The notes beneath the pieces were generated by a model. It had not been told where the DNA came from. It did not search any database and saw only the letters and a program-made list of their open reading frames with translations. A stretch of DNA of 64,000 bases, from assembly GCF_014202315.1 (NCBI RefSeq), contig NZ_JACHGN010000002.1, positions 339,351 to 403,350 on the forward strand, given 5' to 3'. The translations under genes were made by a program, and so were the position numbers. Below, piece after piece: positions 17,081 through 25,631 of this stretch (position 1 is its first letter; each line of letters opens with the position of its first letter). The stretch comes from Thermocatellispora tengchongensis (GTDB taxonomy: Bacteria > Actinomycetota > Actinomycetes > Streptosporangiales > Streptosporangiaceae).

Positions 17081-18213
17081 GCGCCACGGTCGAGCTGCGC
17101 GGGATCACCTGGGACCACCCGCGCGGATACGCGCCGCTGGAGGAACTGGCCCGCCTCGACGCGGCGGGCGAGACCCCGTACGGCGCCGTCCCCGCCCCGA
17201 TCCGGTGGGACCGCCAGCCGCTCGAAGGGTTCGAGTCCACGCCGATCGCCGAGCTGGCGCGGACGTACGACATCATGATCGTCGATCACCCGGGGCTCGG
17301 CGCCGCCATCGGCGCGGGCGCGCTCGCGCCCATGGACGAGCTGTTCCCCGCCGCCGAGCTGGACGCCTGGCGGGCCGGGACGGTCGGGCCGTCCTACGCC
17401 AGTTACAGCTTCGACGGCCGGGCCTGGGCGCTGCCGCTGGACGCGGCCACCCAGGTCTCCGCCGCCCGCCCCGAGGCCGTCCCGGACCCGCCCCGCACCT
17501 GGGACGAGGTGCGCGAGCTGGCCCGCGAGGCGCCCGTCGCGCTGTGCCTGGGCGGGCCGCACGCGTACCTGATGTACTCCGCGCTGCGCGTGGAGCGCGA
17601 GGACCCCGCCGAGGCCCTGGACCTGATGGCCGCGCTGCTCGGCCACGCCGACCCCGGGCTGAGCGCGCGCAACCCGATCGCCGTGCTCGGCGCGATGGCC
17701 GCGCCGGGCGGGCCAGCGTACTGCCCGCTGGTGTACGGGTACGTCACCTACAGCTCCCAGGCAGGAAACCAGGGCCCCCTGGCCTTCCACGACGCGCCCG
17801 CCTGGACGCCCGGGGGACGGCCGGGCAGCGTGCTGGGCGGCACCGGCCTCGCCGTGTCGCGGCGCCGCCTCGGCGACCCTGGGGTGGCCGATGCGGTACG
17901 GGCGCACCTGCGCAGGCTGATGTCCGAACCGGTGCAGCGGCGGCTGTTCCCGGAGACCGGCGGCCAGCCCGCCGCCCGCGCCGCCTGGCTGGACCCGGAG
18001 GTGAACGCGCGCACCGGCGGTTTCTACCGCGACACGCTCGCCACCGTCGAGGCCGCCTGGGTGCGGCCCCGGTCGCCGGGCTACATCGCCTTCCAGGACG
18101 CCGCGTCGCGGGTGCTGCGCGAGGGCCTGCTCGCCCGCGCCCCGCACCGCGCGATCCTCGATGAGCTGGGCAGGTGTGAGGAGGAATGGAGGACACGATG
18201 CGCATCGCGCTGA
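17077..18213 (+). CDS. Solute-binding-protein-fold protein without signal peptide
   Basis: A 378-residue protein with type 2 periplasmic-binding-protein character. [36 protein letters not shown] and [14 protein letters not shown] are typical of ABC sugar-binding proteins. The N-terminus ([18 protein letters not shown]) has no signal sequence, lipobox or transmembrane segment, and no permease genes are adjacent. The ATGA overlap with the CoA-transferase gene fixes the start, so the lack of a signal is not a mis-called start. It is therefore cytoplasmic and may sense, buffer or deliver a pathway intermediate, or be a derived enzyme. Function unknown. Confidence 0.85.
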   Translation: MSATVELRGITWDHPRGYAPLEELARLDAAGETPYGAVPAPIRWDRQPLEGFESTPIAELARTYDIMIVDHPGLGAAIGAGALAPMDELFPAAELDAWRAGTVGPSYASYSFDGRAWALPLDAATQVSAARPEAVPDPPRTWDEVRELAREAPVALCLGGPHAYLMYSALRVEREDPAEALDLMAALLGHADPGLSARNPIAVLGAMAAPGGPAYCPLVYGYVTYSSQAGNQGPLAFHDAPAWTPGGRPGSVLGGTGLAVSRRRLGDPGVADAVRAHLRRLMSEPVQRRLFPETGGQPAARAAWLDPEVNARTGGFYRDTLATVEAAWVRPRSPGYIAFQDAASRVLREGLLARAPHRAILDELGRCEEEWRTRCASR

Positions 18214-18941
18214 TCACCGGTGCGGGCGGCGCGCTCGGCCGCGCCACCGCGCTGCGGCTGGCCGCCGACGGGTACGCCGTCGCCGCCCTGGACGTGGACG
18301 AGAAGGCCGTGGCCGAGACCGCGCGCCTGGTGGAGGAGGCGGGCGGCACCGCGTTCGGGCACCCCGCCGACCTGCGCGAGGCCGCCGCCATCGAGGCCGC
18401 CTTCGACGCCGCCGAGGAACGGCTGGGCGGCACGGTCACGGCGCTGGTCAACAACGCCGCGATCTACCCGGCCCGCCCGTTCCTGGAGGTGCCGCTCACC
18501 GAGTACGACGACGTCGTGGCGGTCAACCAGCGCGCGTACTGGATCGCCGCCCAGACCGCGGCCCGGCGCATGGTCGCGGCCTCGGTGCCGGGCGCGATGG
18601 TGAACATCGCCTCCATCACCATGCACGGCGGCTGGTCGGAGCTGACCGCGTACGTCGCGACCAAGGGGGCCGCGGTGACGCTGACCCGGGCGCTCGCCCG
18701 CGAGCTGGGCCCGCACGAGATCCGGGTCAACTGCGTGTCGCCGGGCGCGTTCCCGACCGCGGCCGAGACGATCCACCCCGACCCGGAGGCGTACACGCGG
18801 TTCGTCCTGGAGCGCCAGTCGCTCCAGCGGCGCGGCAGGCCGGAGGAACTGGCCGCCGTCGTCGCGTTCCTTCTCGGCCCGGACTCGTCCTTCGTGACCG
18901 GGCAGACCATCGAGGTCAACGGCGGATGGGTGATGACATGA
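18198..18941 (+). CDS. Short-chain dehydrogenase/reductase
   Basis: A 247-residue classical SDR. It has [13 protein letters not shown] for the dinucleotide, NNAAIYP, the catalytic Ser in [17 protein letters not shown] with the Tyr and Lys, and VNCVSPG. Start 18198 is preferred over the ATG at 18186 because the strong GAGGAGG lies only one base before 18186. The gene overlaps the previous one by 16 bp and the next by ATGA. In context it probably oxidises a sugar to its lactone or reduces a keto intermediate. Confidence 0.9.
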   Translation: MRIALITGAGGALGRATALRLAADGYAVAALDVDEKAVAETARLVEEAGGTAFGHPADLREAAAIEAAFDAAEERLGGTVTALVNNAAIYPARPFLEVPLTEYDDVVAVNQRAYWIAAQTAARRMVAASVPGAMVNIASITMHGGWSELTAYVATKGAAVTLTRALARELGPHEIRVNCVSPGAFPTAAETIHPDPEAYTRFVLERQSLQRRGRPEELAAVVAFLLGPDSSFVTGQTIEVNGGWVMT

Positions 18942-20038
18942 AGCTGCACGGACAGCAGTACGGGCCGCGCGAGCTGGCCGCGCACGCCGGCGACATCGCC
19001 GCGGCGGGCGGGGTGCGCCTGGTCACGCTGGGCGACGGCGTCGAGCGGGGGATCAGGGCCCTGGAGTTCCGCACCGGCACCGGGCTCGCCTTCGACGTGC
19101 TGGTGGACCGCGCGATGGACATCGGCGCGGCCGAGCACGCCGGGCGGGCGTTCGGGTGGCGCTCGCGCACCGGCTTCCGCAACCCGGGCCTGCACGAGCA
19201 CGGCGACGAGGACGGCCTGTCCTGGCTGCGCTCCTTCTCCGGGCTGATCGTCACCGGCGGCCTGGACCACACGCTGTTCGGCGGCGAGGTGGACGCCTCG
19301 GAGTATCGGTACCCGCCCAAGCGGACCACCCGGCACGGGCTGCACGGCCGGGTCGGCAACATCCCGGCCCGGCTCACCGGCTACGGCGAGCGCTGGGAGG
19401 ACGAGCGGTGCGTGCTGTGGGCCGAGGGCGAGGTGCGGCAGGCGGCGGTCTTCGGGGAGAACCTGCTGCTGCGCCGGCGGATCGAGGCCGACCTCGGCGG
19501 CGACGAGATCCGGCTGATCGACACCGTGACCAACCCCGGCTTCGACCCGATGCCGCACATGTTCCTCTACCACATCAACCTGGGCTGGCCGCTGCTGGAG
19601 GAGGGCGCCCGGTTCCTGGCCCCGGTCAAGGAGACCGTCTGGCAGACCGACAGCGTCGCCGAGCAGGGCGTGGACAACTGGACCATGCCCGCGCCGCTGC
19701 CCGGCTTCGTCGAGCAGGTCTACGAGCACGCGCTCGTCGCCGACGCCGCCGGGCGCACCGGTGCCGCGCTGGTCAACGACCGGCTCGGGCTCGCGGTCAG
19801 CGTGGAGTGGCACGCCGCGGAGTTCCCGCACTTCTTCCAGTGGCTCAACCTGCGCGCCGGCGACTACGCGCTCGGCATCGAGCCGTCCACGCACGCCGTC
19901 GCCGGCGACGCCGCCGCCCGCGAGGACGGCAGGATGATCTGGCTCGGCCCCGGCGAGTCGCGCGGCTACCACACCTCCTTCCGCGTCCACCAGGGCGGCG
20001 AGGCCGTCGCCGCGCTCGAAAGCCGCTTCGCCCGGTGA
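18938..20038 (+). CDS. DUF4432 family, aldose 1-epimerase-like protein
   Basis: A 366-residue cytoplasmic beta-sandwich protein of the DUF4432/galactose-mutarotase-like superfamily. Motifs include [20 protein letters not shown], the [12 protein letters not shown] loop with the conserved His, and [21 protein letters not shown] mutarotase would feed the correct anomer to the neighbouring dehydrogenase, but no biochemical function is established for most DUF4432 members. ATGA and GTGA overlaps on both sides place it firmly in the operon. Confidence 0.88.
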   Translation: MKLHGQQYGPRELAAHAGDIAAAGGVRLVTLGDGVERGIRALEFRTGTGLAFDVLVDRAMDIGAAEHAGRAFGWRSRTGFRNPGLHEHGDEDGLSWLRSFSGLIVTGGLDHTLFGGEVDASEYRYPPKRTTRHGLHGRVGNIPARLTGYGERWEDERCVLWAEGEVRQAAVFGENLLLRRRIEADLGGDEIRLIDTVTNPGFDPMPHMFLYHINLGWPLLEEGARFLAPVKETVWQTDSVAEQGVDNWTMPAPLPGFVEQVYEHALVADAAGRTGAALVNDRLGLAVSVEWHAAEFPHFFQWLNLRAGDYALGIEPSTHAVAGDAAAREDGRMIWLGPGESRGYHTSFRVHQGGEAVAALESRFAR

Positions 20039-21003
20039 CCGGTGACACGGACACGGGCAAGAACACGGGCATGAACACGGGCATGAACGCGGGCATGAAC
20101 ACGGGCATGAACGCGAGCATGGACACGAGCATGGAATCAGGCGGAGACGGGCGCGTGGACGCCCACCACCATGTGTGGGACCTGGGCGTGCGCGACCAGC
20201 CGTGGATCAGCGGCGAGGCGATGGCGCCGATCCGGCGTGACTTCACCCTGGACGACCTCGCGCCGCACGCGCGGGCCGCGGGCGTCACCCGCACGGTGCT
20301 GGTGCAGACCGTGCCCGACCCCGGCGAGACGCCGGAGTTCCTGGCGCTCGCCGCCTCCTCCCCGCTGGTGGCCGGGGTGGTCGGCTGGGTGGACCTCACC
20401 GCGCCCGGCGTGCCCGGCGCGCTGGCCGCGCTGCGCGAGGGCGACGGCGGGCGCGCCCTGGTGGGGATCAGGCACGGCGTGCAGTCCGAGCCCGACCCGC
20501 GCTGGCTGTGCCGCGACGACGTGCGCGCCGGGCTGGCCGCGGTGGCCGAGGCGGGTCTCGTCTACGACCTGCTCACGCTGCCGCACCAGCTCCCCGCCGC
20601 GGTGGAGACCGTACGCGCGCTGCCGGGCCTGACCTTCGTGGTGGACCACCTGTCCAAGCCGCCGATCGCCGCCGGCGACCTGGAGCCGTGGGCCACCCGC
20701 ATCCGGGAGCTCGCCGCCGCGCCCAACGTCTACTGCAAGCTGTCGGGCATGGTCACCGAGGCGTCCTGGGAGAAGTGGACGGTGGACGACCTGCGCCCGT
20801 ACGCGGAGGTGGTGCTGGAGGCGTTCGGCCCGGAGCGGGTGATGTTCGGCTCCGACTGGCCGGTGTGCCTGCTCGCCGCCTCGTACGCCGACGTGGTCAC
20901 CGCCGCCGAGGCCCTGACCGCCGCGCTGACCCCGGCCGAGCGGAAGGAGGTCTTCGGCGGCACCGCGACCCGCGCGTACGGCCTGGACGCGGCCGGCGTG
21001 TAG
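20035..21003 (+). CDS. Amidohydrolase 2 family, probable sugar lactonase
   Basis: A 322-residue TIM-barrel amidohydrolase of the L-fuconolactonase/galactonolactonase type. It contains VDAHHHVWD, LVGIRHGVQSEPD, FVVDHLSKP and VMFGSDWPVC, the metal and catalytic sites of the family. GTG 20035 overlaps the previous stop. The first about 35 residues are a Met/Asn/Thr/Gly repeat (12-bp DNA repeat) not present in the family, so any of six in-frame ATGs between 20071 and 20131 could also initiate. It ends the operon, presumably opening the lactone produced by the SDR. Confidence 0.88.
   Translation: MTGDTDTGKNTGMNTGMNAGMNTGMNASMDTSMESGGDGRVDAHHHVWDLGVRDQPWISGEAMAPIRRDFTLDDLAPHARAAGVTRTVLVQTVPDPGETPEFLALAASSPLVAGVVGWVDLTAPGVPGALAALREGDGGRALVGIRHGVQSEPDPRWLCRDDVRAGLAAVAEAGLVYDLLTLPHQLPAAVETVRALPGLTFVVDHLSKPPIAAGDLEPWATRIRELAAAPNVYCKLSGMVTEASWEKWTVDDLRPYAEVVLEAFGPERVMFGSDWPVCLLAASYADVVTAAEALTAALTPAERKEVFGGTATRAYGLDAAGV
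20062..20136 (+). repeat. 12-bp tandem repeat in the amidohydrolase N-terminus
   Basis: About six units related to AACACGGGCATG encode tetrapeptides NTGM, NAGM, NASM and DTSM. Each unit carries an in-frame ATG, so the expansion multiplies potential start codons between the previous gene's stop and the conserved domain. Confidence 0.85.
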
Positions 21004-21097
21004 CCCGCCGCTTCGTCGCGTGCCCGCACGGAGTACCGGGGATTACCGGCATTCGTGACCCTTGCCAGGCTAGGGTGTCGAGGCGGAGGAGGCGAAT

Positions 21098-22231
21098 GTG
21101 AATCCGACGCAACCGCCCGGCCCGGTCTTCGGCGTTCCGCTCGCGGCGGCACCCCCCGCGGCGCCGCGGGACCGCCTGATCGTGCACCTCGCCTGGGAGG
21201 GCGTGCTGCTGTTCTTCGCGATGGTGCTGCTCGTGGCCCTCCTGGTCACCACGCCGTCGCAGCTCCTGGCGAACCTGTTCCCGCAGGCCGGGATCTCCGG
21301 CCTGCTGGCCGCGGCGGTGGCGTTCTCGCTGCGCACCGGCGCGCCCAACCTCGCCGCGGGCGGGATGGCCGTGCTGACGTCCGCGCTGATCGGCGTGTTC
21401 GTCGTCCAGGCCGGTATGCCGCCGGCGGCGGCGTTCGCGCTGGCGCTCGTGCTGGTCACCGTGGCGGGGCTGGTCCTCGGCGCGCTCGCCGCGGTGCTGT
21501 CGGTCCCCGCGTGGGCGGTCACCCTGCTCGGCGGGGCGGTCCTGGAGTGGCTGGCGTTGGGCCTGGTCGGCGGGCGGGGAGTGCCGGTGCCGTCCCCGAT
21601 CGGCGACCCGGGATGGCTATGGTTCCTGCTGTTCGCGCTGGTGTCGATCGGAGGCGGCCTGCTCTGGCTGGTCCCCGGCGTGCGCGCGGCGCTGAGCGGC
21701 GCGCGCCGTCCGGTCGCCGACCCCGGCAGGTGGGCGGGCCTGGCCGCCGGGGCGGGGGCGCTGGCCGGGATCGCGGTCAGCGGCCTGCTCGCCGCCGTCG
21801 CCGGTCTCGCCCTGGTCACCCGGCTCCACGGCACCACCGTCGGCAGCGGGCAGAGCCTGCTCCTCAGCGCCCTCGCCGCGGCCCTGCTCGGCGGCACGAG
21901 CCTGTTCGGCCGCCGCGCCGGGGTGGCGGGCACCTTCCTCGCCGTGCTGATCGTGACCTCGGTGACCTCGCTGCTGCTCTTCCACGGCGCGCCGACCTGG
22001 ATGACCGGCCTGGTCACCGCGGTTCTGGGCCTGCTCGGCCTGGGCGCCGTCCGGCTCCTGGAGTCGCTCCAGCCCGTCGCGGCCCCCGTCCAGGTGGCGT
22101 TCGCGCCCCCGCCGCCGCCCCAGTCTCCCCCGTCCTCGTTCCCGCAGTCCTCGTCCCCGCAGTCCCCGCCCCTGCCGTCCCCGCCCCCGCCGTTCTCGTC
22201 TCCGCCGCGGGGGCCGGGGGAGCCCGGCTAG
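21098..22231 (+). CDS. Lone ABC-type integral membrane permease (BPD_transp_2-like)
   Basis: A 377-residue polytopic membrane protein with about nine hydrophobic segments between residues 28 and 325. It resembles branched-chain amino acid/ribose-type permeases (SLRTGAPNLAAGGMAVLTSA, TTVGSGQSLLLSALAAALLG). The last about 50 residues are a Pro/Ser-rich cytoplasmic tail. It starts at GTG 21098 with GGAGGAGG upstream. No ATPase or binding protein is adjacent, so it is an orphan permease or a derived channel. It shares a CTAG stop with the convergent RidA gene. Confidence 0.75.
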   Translation: MNPTQPPGPVFGVPLAAAPPAAPRDRLIVHLAWEGVLLFFAMVLLVALLVTTPSQLLANLFPQAGISGLLAAAVAFSLRTGAPNLAAGGMAVLTSALIGVFVVQAGMPPAAAFALALVLVTVAGLVLGALAAVLSVPAWAVTLLGGAVLEWLALGLVGGRGVPVPSPIGDPGWLWFLLFALVSIGGGLLWLVPGVRAALSGARRPVADPGRWAGLAAGAGALAGIAVSGLLAAVAGLALVTRLHGTTVGSGQSLLLSALAAALLGGTSLFGRRAGVAGTFLAVLIVTSVTSLLLFHGAPTWMTGLVTAVLGLLGLGAVRLLESLQPVAAPVQVAFAPPPPPQSPPSSFPQSSSPQSPPLPSPPPPFSSPPRGPGEPG

Positions 22232-22659
22232 GGCAGCAGGGCCGTGGCCTCGACCTCGATCAGCCAGCCGGGCAGGCCGAGGGCCTGCACCCCGAGCAGG
22301 GTGCTGGCGGTCAGCGGCCACGGCTCGCCGTAGACCTCCTGGGCCGCGCCGAAGATGACCGGCACCAGCTCGGGGCGGTGGTCCACGACGTAGATGTTGT
22401 GCCGGACCATGTCGGCCGGGGTGGCGCCGACGCCCTCCAGGGCCAGCTTGACGTTCAGGAACGCCTGCCTGGCCTGGGCGGCGTAGTCGCCGGGGCCGAC
22501 CAGCTCGCCGGAGGCGTCCAGCGCGACCTGGCCCGCGAGGTAGGCGGTGCGGCCGGCCGGGGCGATCACGACCTGGGAGTAGAGGTTCTGCACCGGAGGG
22601 CACAGCGCGGGCGGGTTCACCCGGGCCAGCGCCTCGCGGCCGGGGGCCGTGGCGGTCAT
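22228..22659 (-). CDS. RidA/YjgF family protein
   Basis: A 143-residue member of the RidA superfamily of small trimeric enamine/imine deaminases and relatives. It carries VIAPAGRTAYLAGQVALDAS, QARQAFLNVKLALEGVGATP and LIEVEATALLP. The usual Arg of true RidA (IPGP/R motif) is not obvious, so it may belong to a divergent subgroup. ATG 22659 overlaps the hydrolase stop by four bases, making it the last gene of a three-gene operon with the hydrolase and class II aldolase. Confidence 0.88.
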   Translation of the reverse strand: MTATAPGREALARVNPPALCPPVQNLYSQVVIAPAGRTAYLAGQVALDASGELVGPGDYAAQARQAFLNVKLALEGVGATPADMVRHNIYVVDHRPELVPVIFGAAQEVYGEPWPLTASTLLGVQALGLPGWLIEVEATALLP

Positions 22660-23390
22660 GCGGTCGTCTCCGTCCGGGCGGGCACCCCGGCGAGCAGCAG
22701 TTCCGCCAGCTCGGCGGGGCGGCTCACCTGGGCGAAGTGGTGGGAGTCCAGCTCGGCGACCGGGAGGCCGAGCGCGCGGAACCGGTCGGCGGTCTCGGCG
22801 AACGCCGGGAAACGCAGGCAGCGTACGAACATGGCGGGCAGGCCCTCGGGGCGCGCCGGGCCGGGCAGCGGCTCGCTGTGGGTCCGCACCGGCATCGGGG
22901 TGGCGCGGGCGCGCACCCACTCGGCGTCGCCGGGGTCGTCTACCCCCATCGCGGCCGGGTCGAGCGGGCGGGCCATCCCGCCGCCGCCCTCGGCCAGCTC
23001 GGCGAACACGTCGGGCAGCCACGGCACCAGGTCGAAGCAGGACTGGCCGGGCTCGGGCGCGAACGCGTCCAGGTAGACCAGCGCCGCCACCCGCTCCGGG
23101 GCGTGCCCGGCCACCCCGGAGATCACCATGCCGCCGTAGCTGTGCCCGACCAGCGTCACCCGCTCCAGGCCCTCGCGCTCCAGGTAGCCGAGCAGGTCGT
23201 CGAGGTGCGCGGACAGCCCGATCTCCGCGCCGCGGGGATCGCCGGCGCGCTCGCCCAGGCCGGGCAGCGTGGGGGTGTGCACCTCGTGCCCGGCCGCCTC
23301 CAGCAGCGGTCGCAGCCGGGACCAGACCCAGCCGCCGCCCCACGAGCCGTGCACCAGCACGTACGTCCGGGGCGCGTCAGTCGAGGACAT
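22656..23390 (-). CDS. Alpha/beta hydrolase (esterase-like)
   Basis: A 244-residue alpha/beta hydrolase. It has VLVHGSWGGGWVW for the oxyanion hole, nucleophile Ser84 in VGHSYGGMV, Asp in VYLDAFAP and a late HH pair (ELDSHHFAQ) for the catalytic His. The pattern matches small plant-esterase/pyrethroid-hydrolase-like proteins. It overlaps the aldolase gene by 14 bp and the RidA gene by 4 bp. The natural substrate is not predictable. Confidence 0.9.
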   Translation of the reverse strand: MSSTDAPRTYVLVHGSWGGGWVWSRLRPLLEAAGHEVHTPTLPGLGERAGDPRGAEIGLSAHLDDLLGYLEREGLERVTLVGHSYGGMVISGVAGHAPERVAALVYLDAFAPEPGQSCFDLVPWLPDVFAELAEGGGGMARPLDPAAMGVDDPGDAEWVRARATPMPVRTHSEPLPGPARPEGLPAMFVRCLRFPAFAETADRFRALGLPVAELDSHHFAQVSRPAELAELLLAGVPARTETTA

Positions 23391-24180
23391 CGGGCTCCTC
23401 CTCGAAGATCAGCGACGACAGGAGCTGGAAGTTGTTGCGGGCCATGTTCGCGCTGCCGAACTGGCGGTGCGCGACCTCGGCCTCCTCGTCGGTCATGATC
23501 CGCGGGGTGCCGGCGGCCTCGGCCAGGAGCTGCATCTCGCAGGCGCGGTTCATGGCGATGAACCACCAGGCGGCCTCCTCCACCGTACGGCCGACGGTGA
23601 GCAGGCCGTGGTGGCGCAGGATCGCGGCCCGCGCCGAGCCGAGGCGGGCGGCGATGCGCTCGCCCTCGTCCCGCTCCAGCACCAGCCCCCGGTACTCGTC
23701 GAACAGCACGTGGTCGCGCCAGAACGCGCACGACTCCTGCACGATCGGGTCGAGCGGCCGGTCCAGCGCGGCCCAGGCGCGGCCGTGGATGGTGTGGGCG
23801 TGCGCGACGGCCACCACGTCCGGGCGGGCCTCGTGGATGGAGGAGTGGATCCAGAAAGCGGCCTTGTTCGTACGCCGCGTGCCGTGCGCGATCCGGCCCT
23901 GCGCGTCGATGAGCAGCAGGTCGCTCACCTTGATCCGGGAGAAGTGCACGGAGTAGGGGTTCACCCAAAAATGGTCGGTCAGCTCCGGGTCGCGCGCGGT
24001 GATGTGGCCGGCGACGCCCTCGTCGTAGCCGTACCTGGCGAAGATTCGGAAGGCGGCGGCGAGCTGCCGCTTGCGGTGCAGCCGCTGCTCCTCGATCGGC
24101 GCCGACGCGTACGTGGGCGCCTCGTCCAGGTCGAGTTCGGGGGGCGGGCCGCCGGCCGCGCTCTGCGTGGAGATCGTCAT
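23377..24180 (-). CDS. Class II aldolase/adducin family protein
   Basis: A 267-residue class II aldolase/adducin-fold protein. Zinc ligands are recognisable in VAHAHTIHGRAW and RHHGLLTVG, and GVAGHITARDPEL is the phosphate-loop region. The N-terminal 30 residues are a flexible extension. Family members cleave or decarboxylate small hydroxy-keto acids; the specific substrate is unclear. It is divergent from the XRE-cupin regulator across a palindromic operator and is the first gene of its operon. Confidence 0.9.
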   Translation of the reverse strand: MTISTQSAAGGPPPELDLDEAPTYASAPIEEQRLHRKRQLAAAFRIFARYGYDEGVAGHITARDPELTDHFWVNPYSVHFSRIKVSDLLLIDAQGRIAHGTRRTNKAAFWIHSSIHEARPDVVAVAHAHTIHGRAWAALDRPLDPIVQESCAFWRDHVLFDEYRGLVLERDEGERIAARLGSARAAILRHHGLLTVGRTVEEAAWWFIAMNRACEMQLLAEAAGTPRIMTDEEAEVAHRQFGSANMARNNFQLLSSLIFEEEPDVLD

Positions 24181-24252
24181 GGTGTCTTCCCTTCGACGTG
24201 TGCTCAGGATGTGACCCCGTTCACCTCCGCGTCAACCTCTGAGGCGAATCAC

Positions 24253-24269
24253 TTTGCCTCGGAGGCAAA
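24253..24269. promoter_or_regulatory. Palindromic operator for the XRE-cupin regulator
   Basis: TTTGCCTC-G-GAGGCAAA is a perfect 17-bp inverted repeat. A further half-site, GAGGCGAA, lies at 24241-24248. The element lies between the divergent aldolase and XRE-cupin genes and overlaps the expected -35 region of the latter. Confidence 0.75.
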
Positions 24270-24285
24270 AATGAGCCGCGATCAC

Positions 24286-24291
24286 TAGACT
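24286..24291 (+). promoter_or_regulatory. -10 hexamer of a leaderless transcript
   Basis: TAGACT is followed 6 nt later by the GTG start at 24298. No ribosome-binding site is present, so the XRE-cupin mRNA is probably leaderless. Confidence 0.5.
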
Positions 24292-24297
24292 TCCTCC

Positions 24298-24885
24298 GTG
24301 ACCTCTCGGGAGCTGCCGGACGATCCGGAGAAGCGGGTCGCGGCCCGCCTCGGCGAGCTGCGCCGCGAGCGCGGGCTGACCCTGACCGCGCTCGCCGAGT
24401 GGACCGGCATCTCCGCGGCCCACCTGTCGCGCATGGAGAAGGGCGAGCGCCAGCCGTCCATCGGCTCGCTCATCCAGCTCGCGCGGGCGTACGGCGTGTC
24501 GCTGGGCGAGCTGGTCGGCGACGAGCGCTCCCACGAGCACCACGTCGTGCGCGGCGCCACCGTCCCCGTCCACGAGGGCCCCGACGGCCCCTACGCCATG
24601 ATGACCGGCCTCGGCCCCCGCTCCGCCCTGGAGGCCGTGCGCCTGGAACTCACCGCCGACCGTCCCCGGCACACCGCCTCCCACTCCGGGGAGGAGTGGC
24701 TGTACGTCGTGCGCGGCGAGATCGTCGCCCGCATCGGCGCCGACGAGGTCACCCTGACCGCCGGCGACGCCCTGCACTTCGACGCCGAGGCCCGCCACTC
24801 GCTCTGGTCCCGCAACGGCCCCGCCACCGTCCTCATCGTCTCCGTGGCGCCCCCGTCCCCCCGCCTCCCGCACGGCCCCGCGTAG
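24298..24885 (+). CDS. XRE-family regulator with C-terminal cupin domain
   Basis: A 195-residue regulator. The HTH (residues about 15-70) reads LTLTALAEWTGISAAHLSRM and EKGERQPSIGSL. The cupin (about 115-185) includes HSGEEWLYVVRGEI and GDALHFDAEARHSL. XRE-cupin proteins bind a small ligand in the cupin barrel and usually repress a divergent catabolic operon. Here that would be the aldolase/hydrolase/RidA genes, via the palindrome at 24253-24269. It converges with the Lrp-type gene. Confidence 0.92.
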   Translation: MTSRELPDDPEKRVAARLGELRRERGLTLTALAEWTGISAAHLSRMEKGERQPSIGSLIQLARAYGVSLGELVGDERSHEHHVVRGATVPVHEGPDGPYAMMTGLGPRSALEAVRLELTADRPRHTASHSGEEWLYVVRGEIVARIGADEVTLTAGDALHFDAEARHSLWSRNGPATVLIVSVAPPSPRLPHGPA

Positions 24886-24891
24886 CGGTCC

Positions 24892-24905
24892 GCCCCGTGC
24901 GGGGC
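24892..24905. terminator. Short stem-loop between convergent genes
   Basis: GCCCCG-TG-CGGGGC lies in the 23-bp gap between the XRE-cupin stop and the Lrp-family stop. It is short, so a terminator role is tentative. Confidence 0.45.
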
Positions 24906-24908
24906 CGG

Positions 24909-25499
24909 TCAGGGGCGGCGCAGCGGGGCGACCTCGTCGAAGATGACCGTGGTCTGGGTGTTGACCACCTCGGGCATCGACTGGAGCCGTTCCAGCACCA
25001 TGTCCCGCAGCTCGCGCGAGTCGGCGGCGCGCACCAGCAGCAGGATGTCGAAGTCGCCCGTCACCAGCGTGGCCAGCTCCACCGACGGCACCTCGTGCAG
25101 GCGGTCGCGGAACGCGCGCCAGCTCTGCTGACGCAGCTTCACCGCCACCCACGCCGACAGGCCGTAGCCGTAGCGCTCCGGGTTGACGGTCACGGTGAAG
25201 CCGGTGATCACGCCCTCGCGCTTGAGCCGGTCCAGCCGGGCGTAGGCGTTGGCCCGGGAGATGTGCAGCCGGGCCGCCAGGTCGCGCACCGAGGCCCGCC
25301 CGTCGCGGCGCAGCAGCTCGATCAGGCTCCGGTCGATCGCGTCCAGCCGCGCGGGCCCGGGGTGCGGCGAACGTGCCGCCTGGGTGGGCCCGGGGTGCGA
25401 CGGAGGCGCCGCCGGGGTGGGCCCGGGGTGCGACGGAGGCGCCGCCGGAGCAGGTTCGGGGTGCGGCGGGCGTGCCGCCGGGGTGGGGTCCGATGCCAA
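24909..25499 (-). CDS. bkdR: Lrp/AsnC-family regulator (BkdR-like)
   Basis: A 196-residue Lrp/AsnC regulator. DAIDRSLIELLRRDGRASVR and DLAARLHISRANAYARLDRL form the HTH, followed by the RAM effector domain (ELATLVTGDFDILLLVRA). The start chosen is TTG 25499, because a perfect AGGAGG (complement of 25509-25514) lies 9 nt upstream and no ATG or GTG fits. The first about 50 residues are an 11-residue Pro/Ala/His repeat (33-bp DNA unit) absent from typical family members. It is divergent from the keto-acid dehydrogenase operon, the classic actinomycete bkdR arrangement. Branched-chain amino acids are the expected effectors. Confidence 0.88.
   Translation of the reverse strand: MASDPTPAARPPHPEPAPAAPPSHPGPTPAAPPSHPGPTQAARSPHPGPARLDAIDRSLIELLRRDGRASVRDLAARLHISRANAYARLDRLKREGVITGFTVTVNPERYGYGLSAWVAVKLRQQSWRAFRDRLHEVPSVELATLVTGDFDILLLVRAADSRELRDMVLERLQSMPEVVNTQTTVIFDEVAPLRRP
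25351..25490. repeat. 33-bp tandem repeat in the Lrp N-terminal coding region
   Basis: Unit starts recur every 33 bp at about 25351, 25384, 25417, 25450 and 25483; the 25384 and 25417 units are nearly identical. The unit encodes an 11-residue Pro/Ala/Ser/His segment, producing a disordered N-terminal extension. Confidence 0.8.
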
Positions 25500-25593
25500 C
25501 CGTCCAGCCCTCCTGGGTCCATAGGGGAGCCGCCGCGGACGAGTGGACCCCGGCCGGGCGTCCGGCGGCCGATCGTCTCGACTCCCGGCCCGA

Positions 25594-25619
25594 ACATAGT
25601 CATCCGCATCCCTATATGT
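25594..25619. promoter_or_regulatory. Imperfect inverted repeat in the bkd divergent region
   Basis: ACATAG (25594-25599) faces CTATATGT (25612-25619) with 12 bp between, in the only AT-rich patch between the Lrp gene and E1alpha. It is a candidate Lrp-family binding site. E1alpha has no clear Shine-Dalgarno, so its promoter is probably just downstream. Confidence 0.4.
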
Positions 25620-25631
25620 CCACAATCAGGC

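Noticed and set aside
21098-22231. Calling the lone permease a pseudogene or partial ABC operon
   Set aside because: It has a strong ribosome-binding site, an uninterrupted frame and full length. The lack of an adjacent ATPase is not evidence of decay.
25500-25625. Longer N-terminus for the Lrp regulator from a TTG at 25625
   Set aside because: No Shine-Dalgarno lies there, whereas TTG 25499 has a perfect AGGAGG 9 nt upstream. The longer form would also overlap the divergent promoter region.
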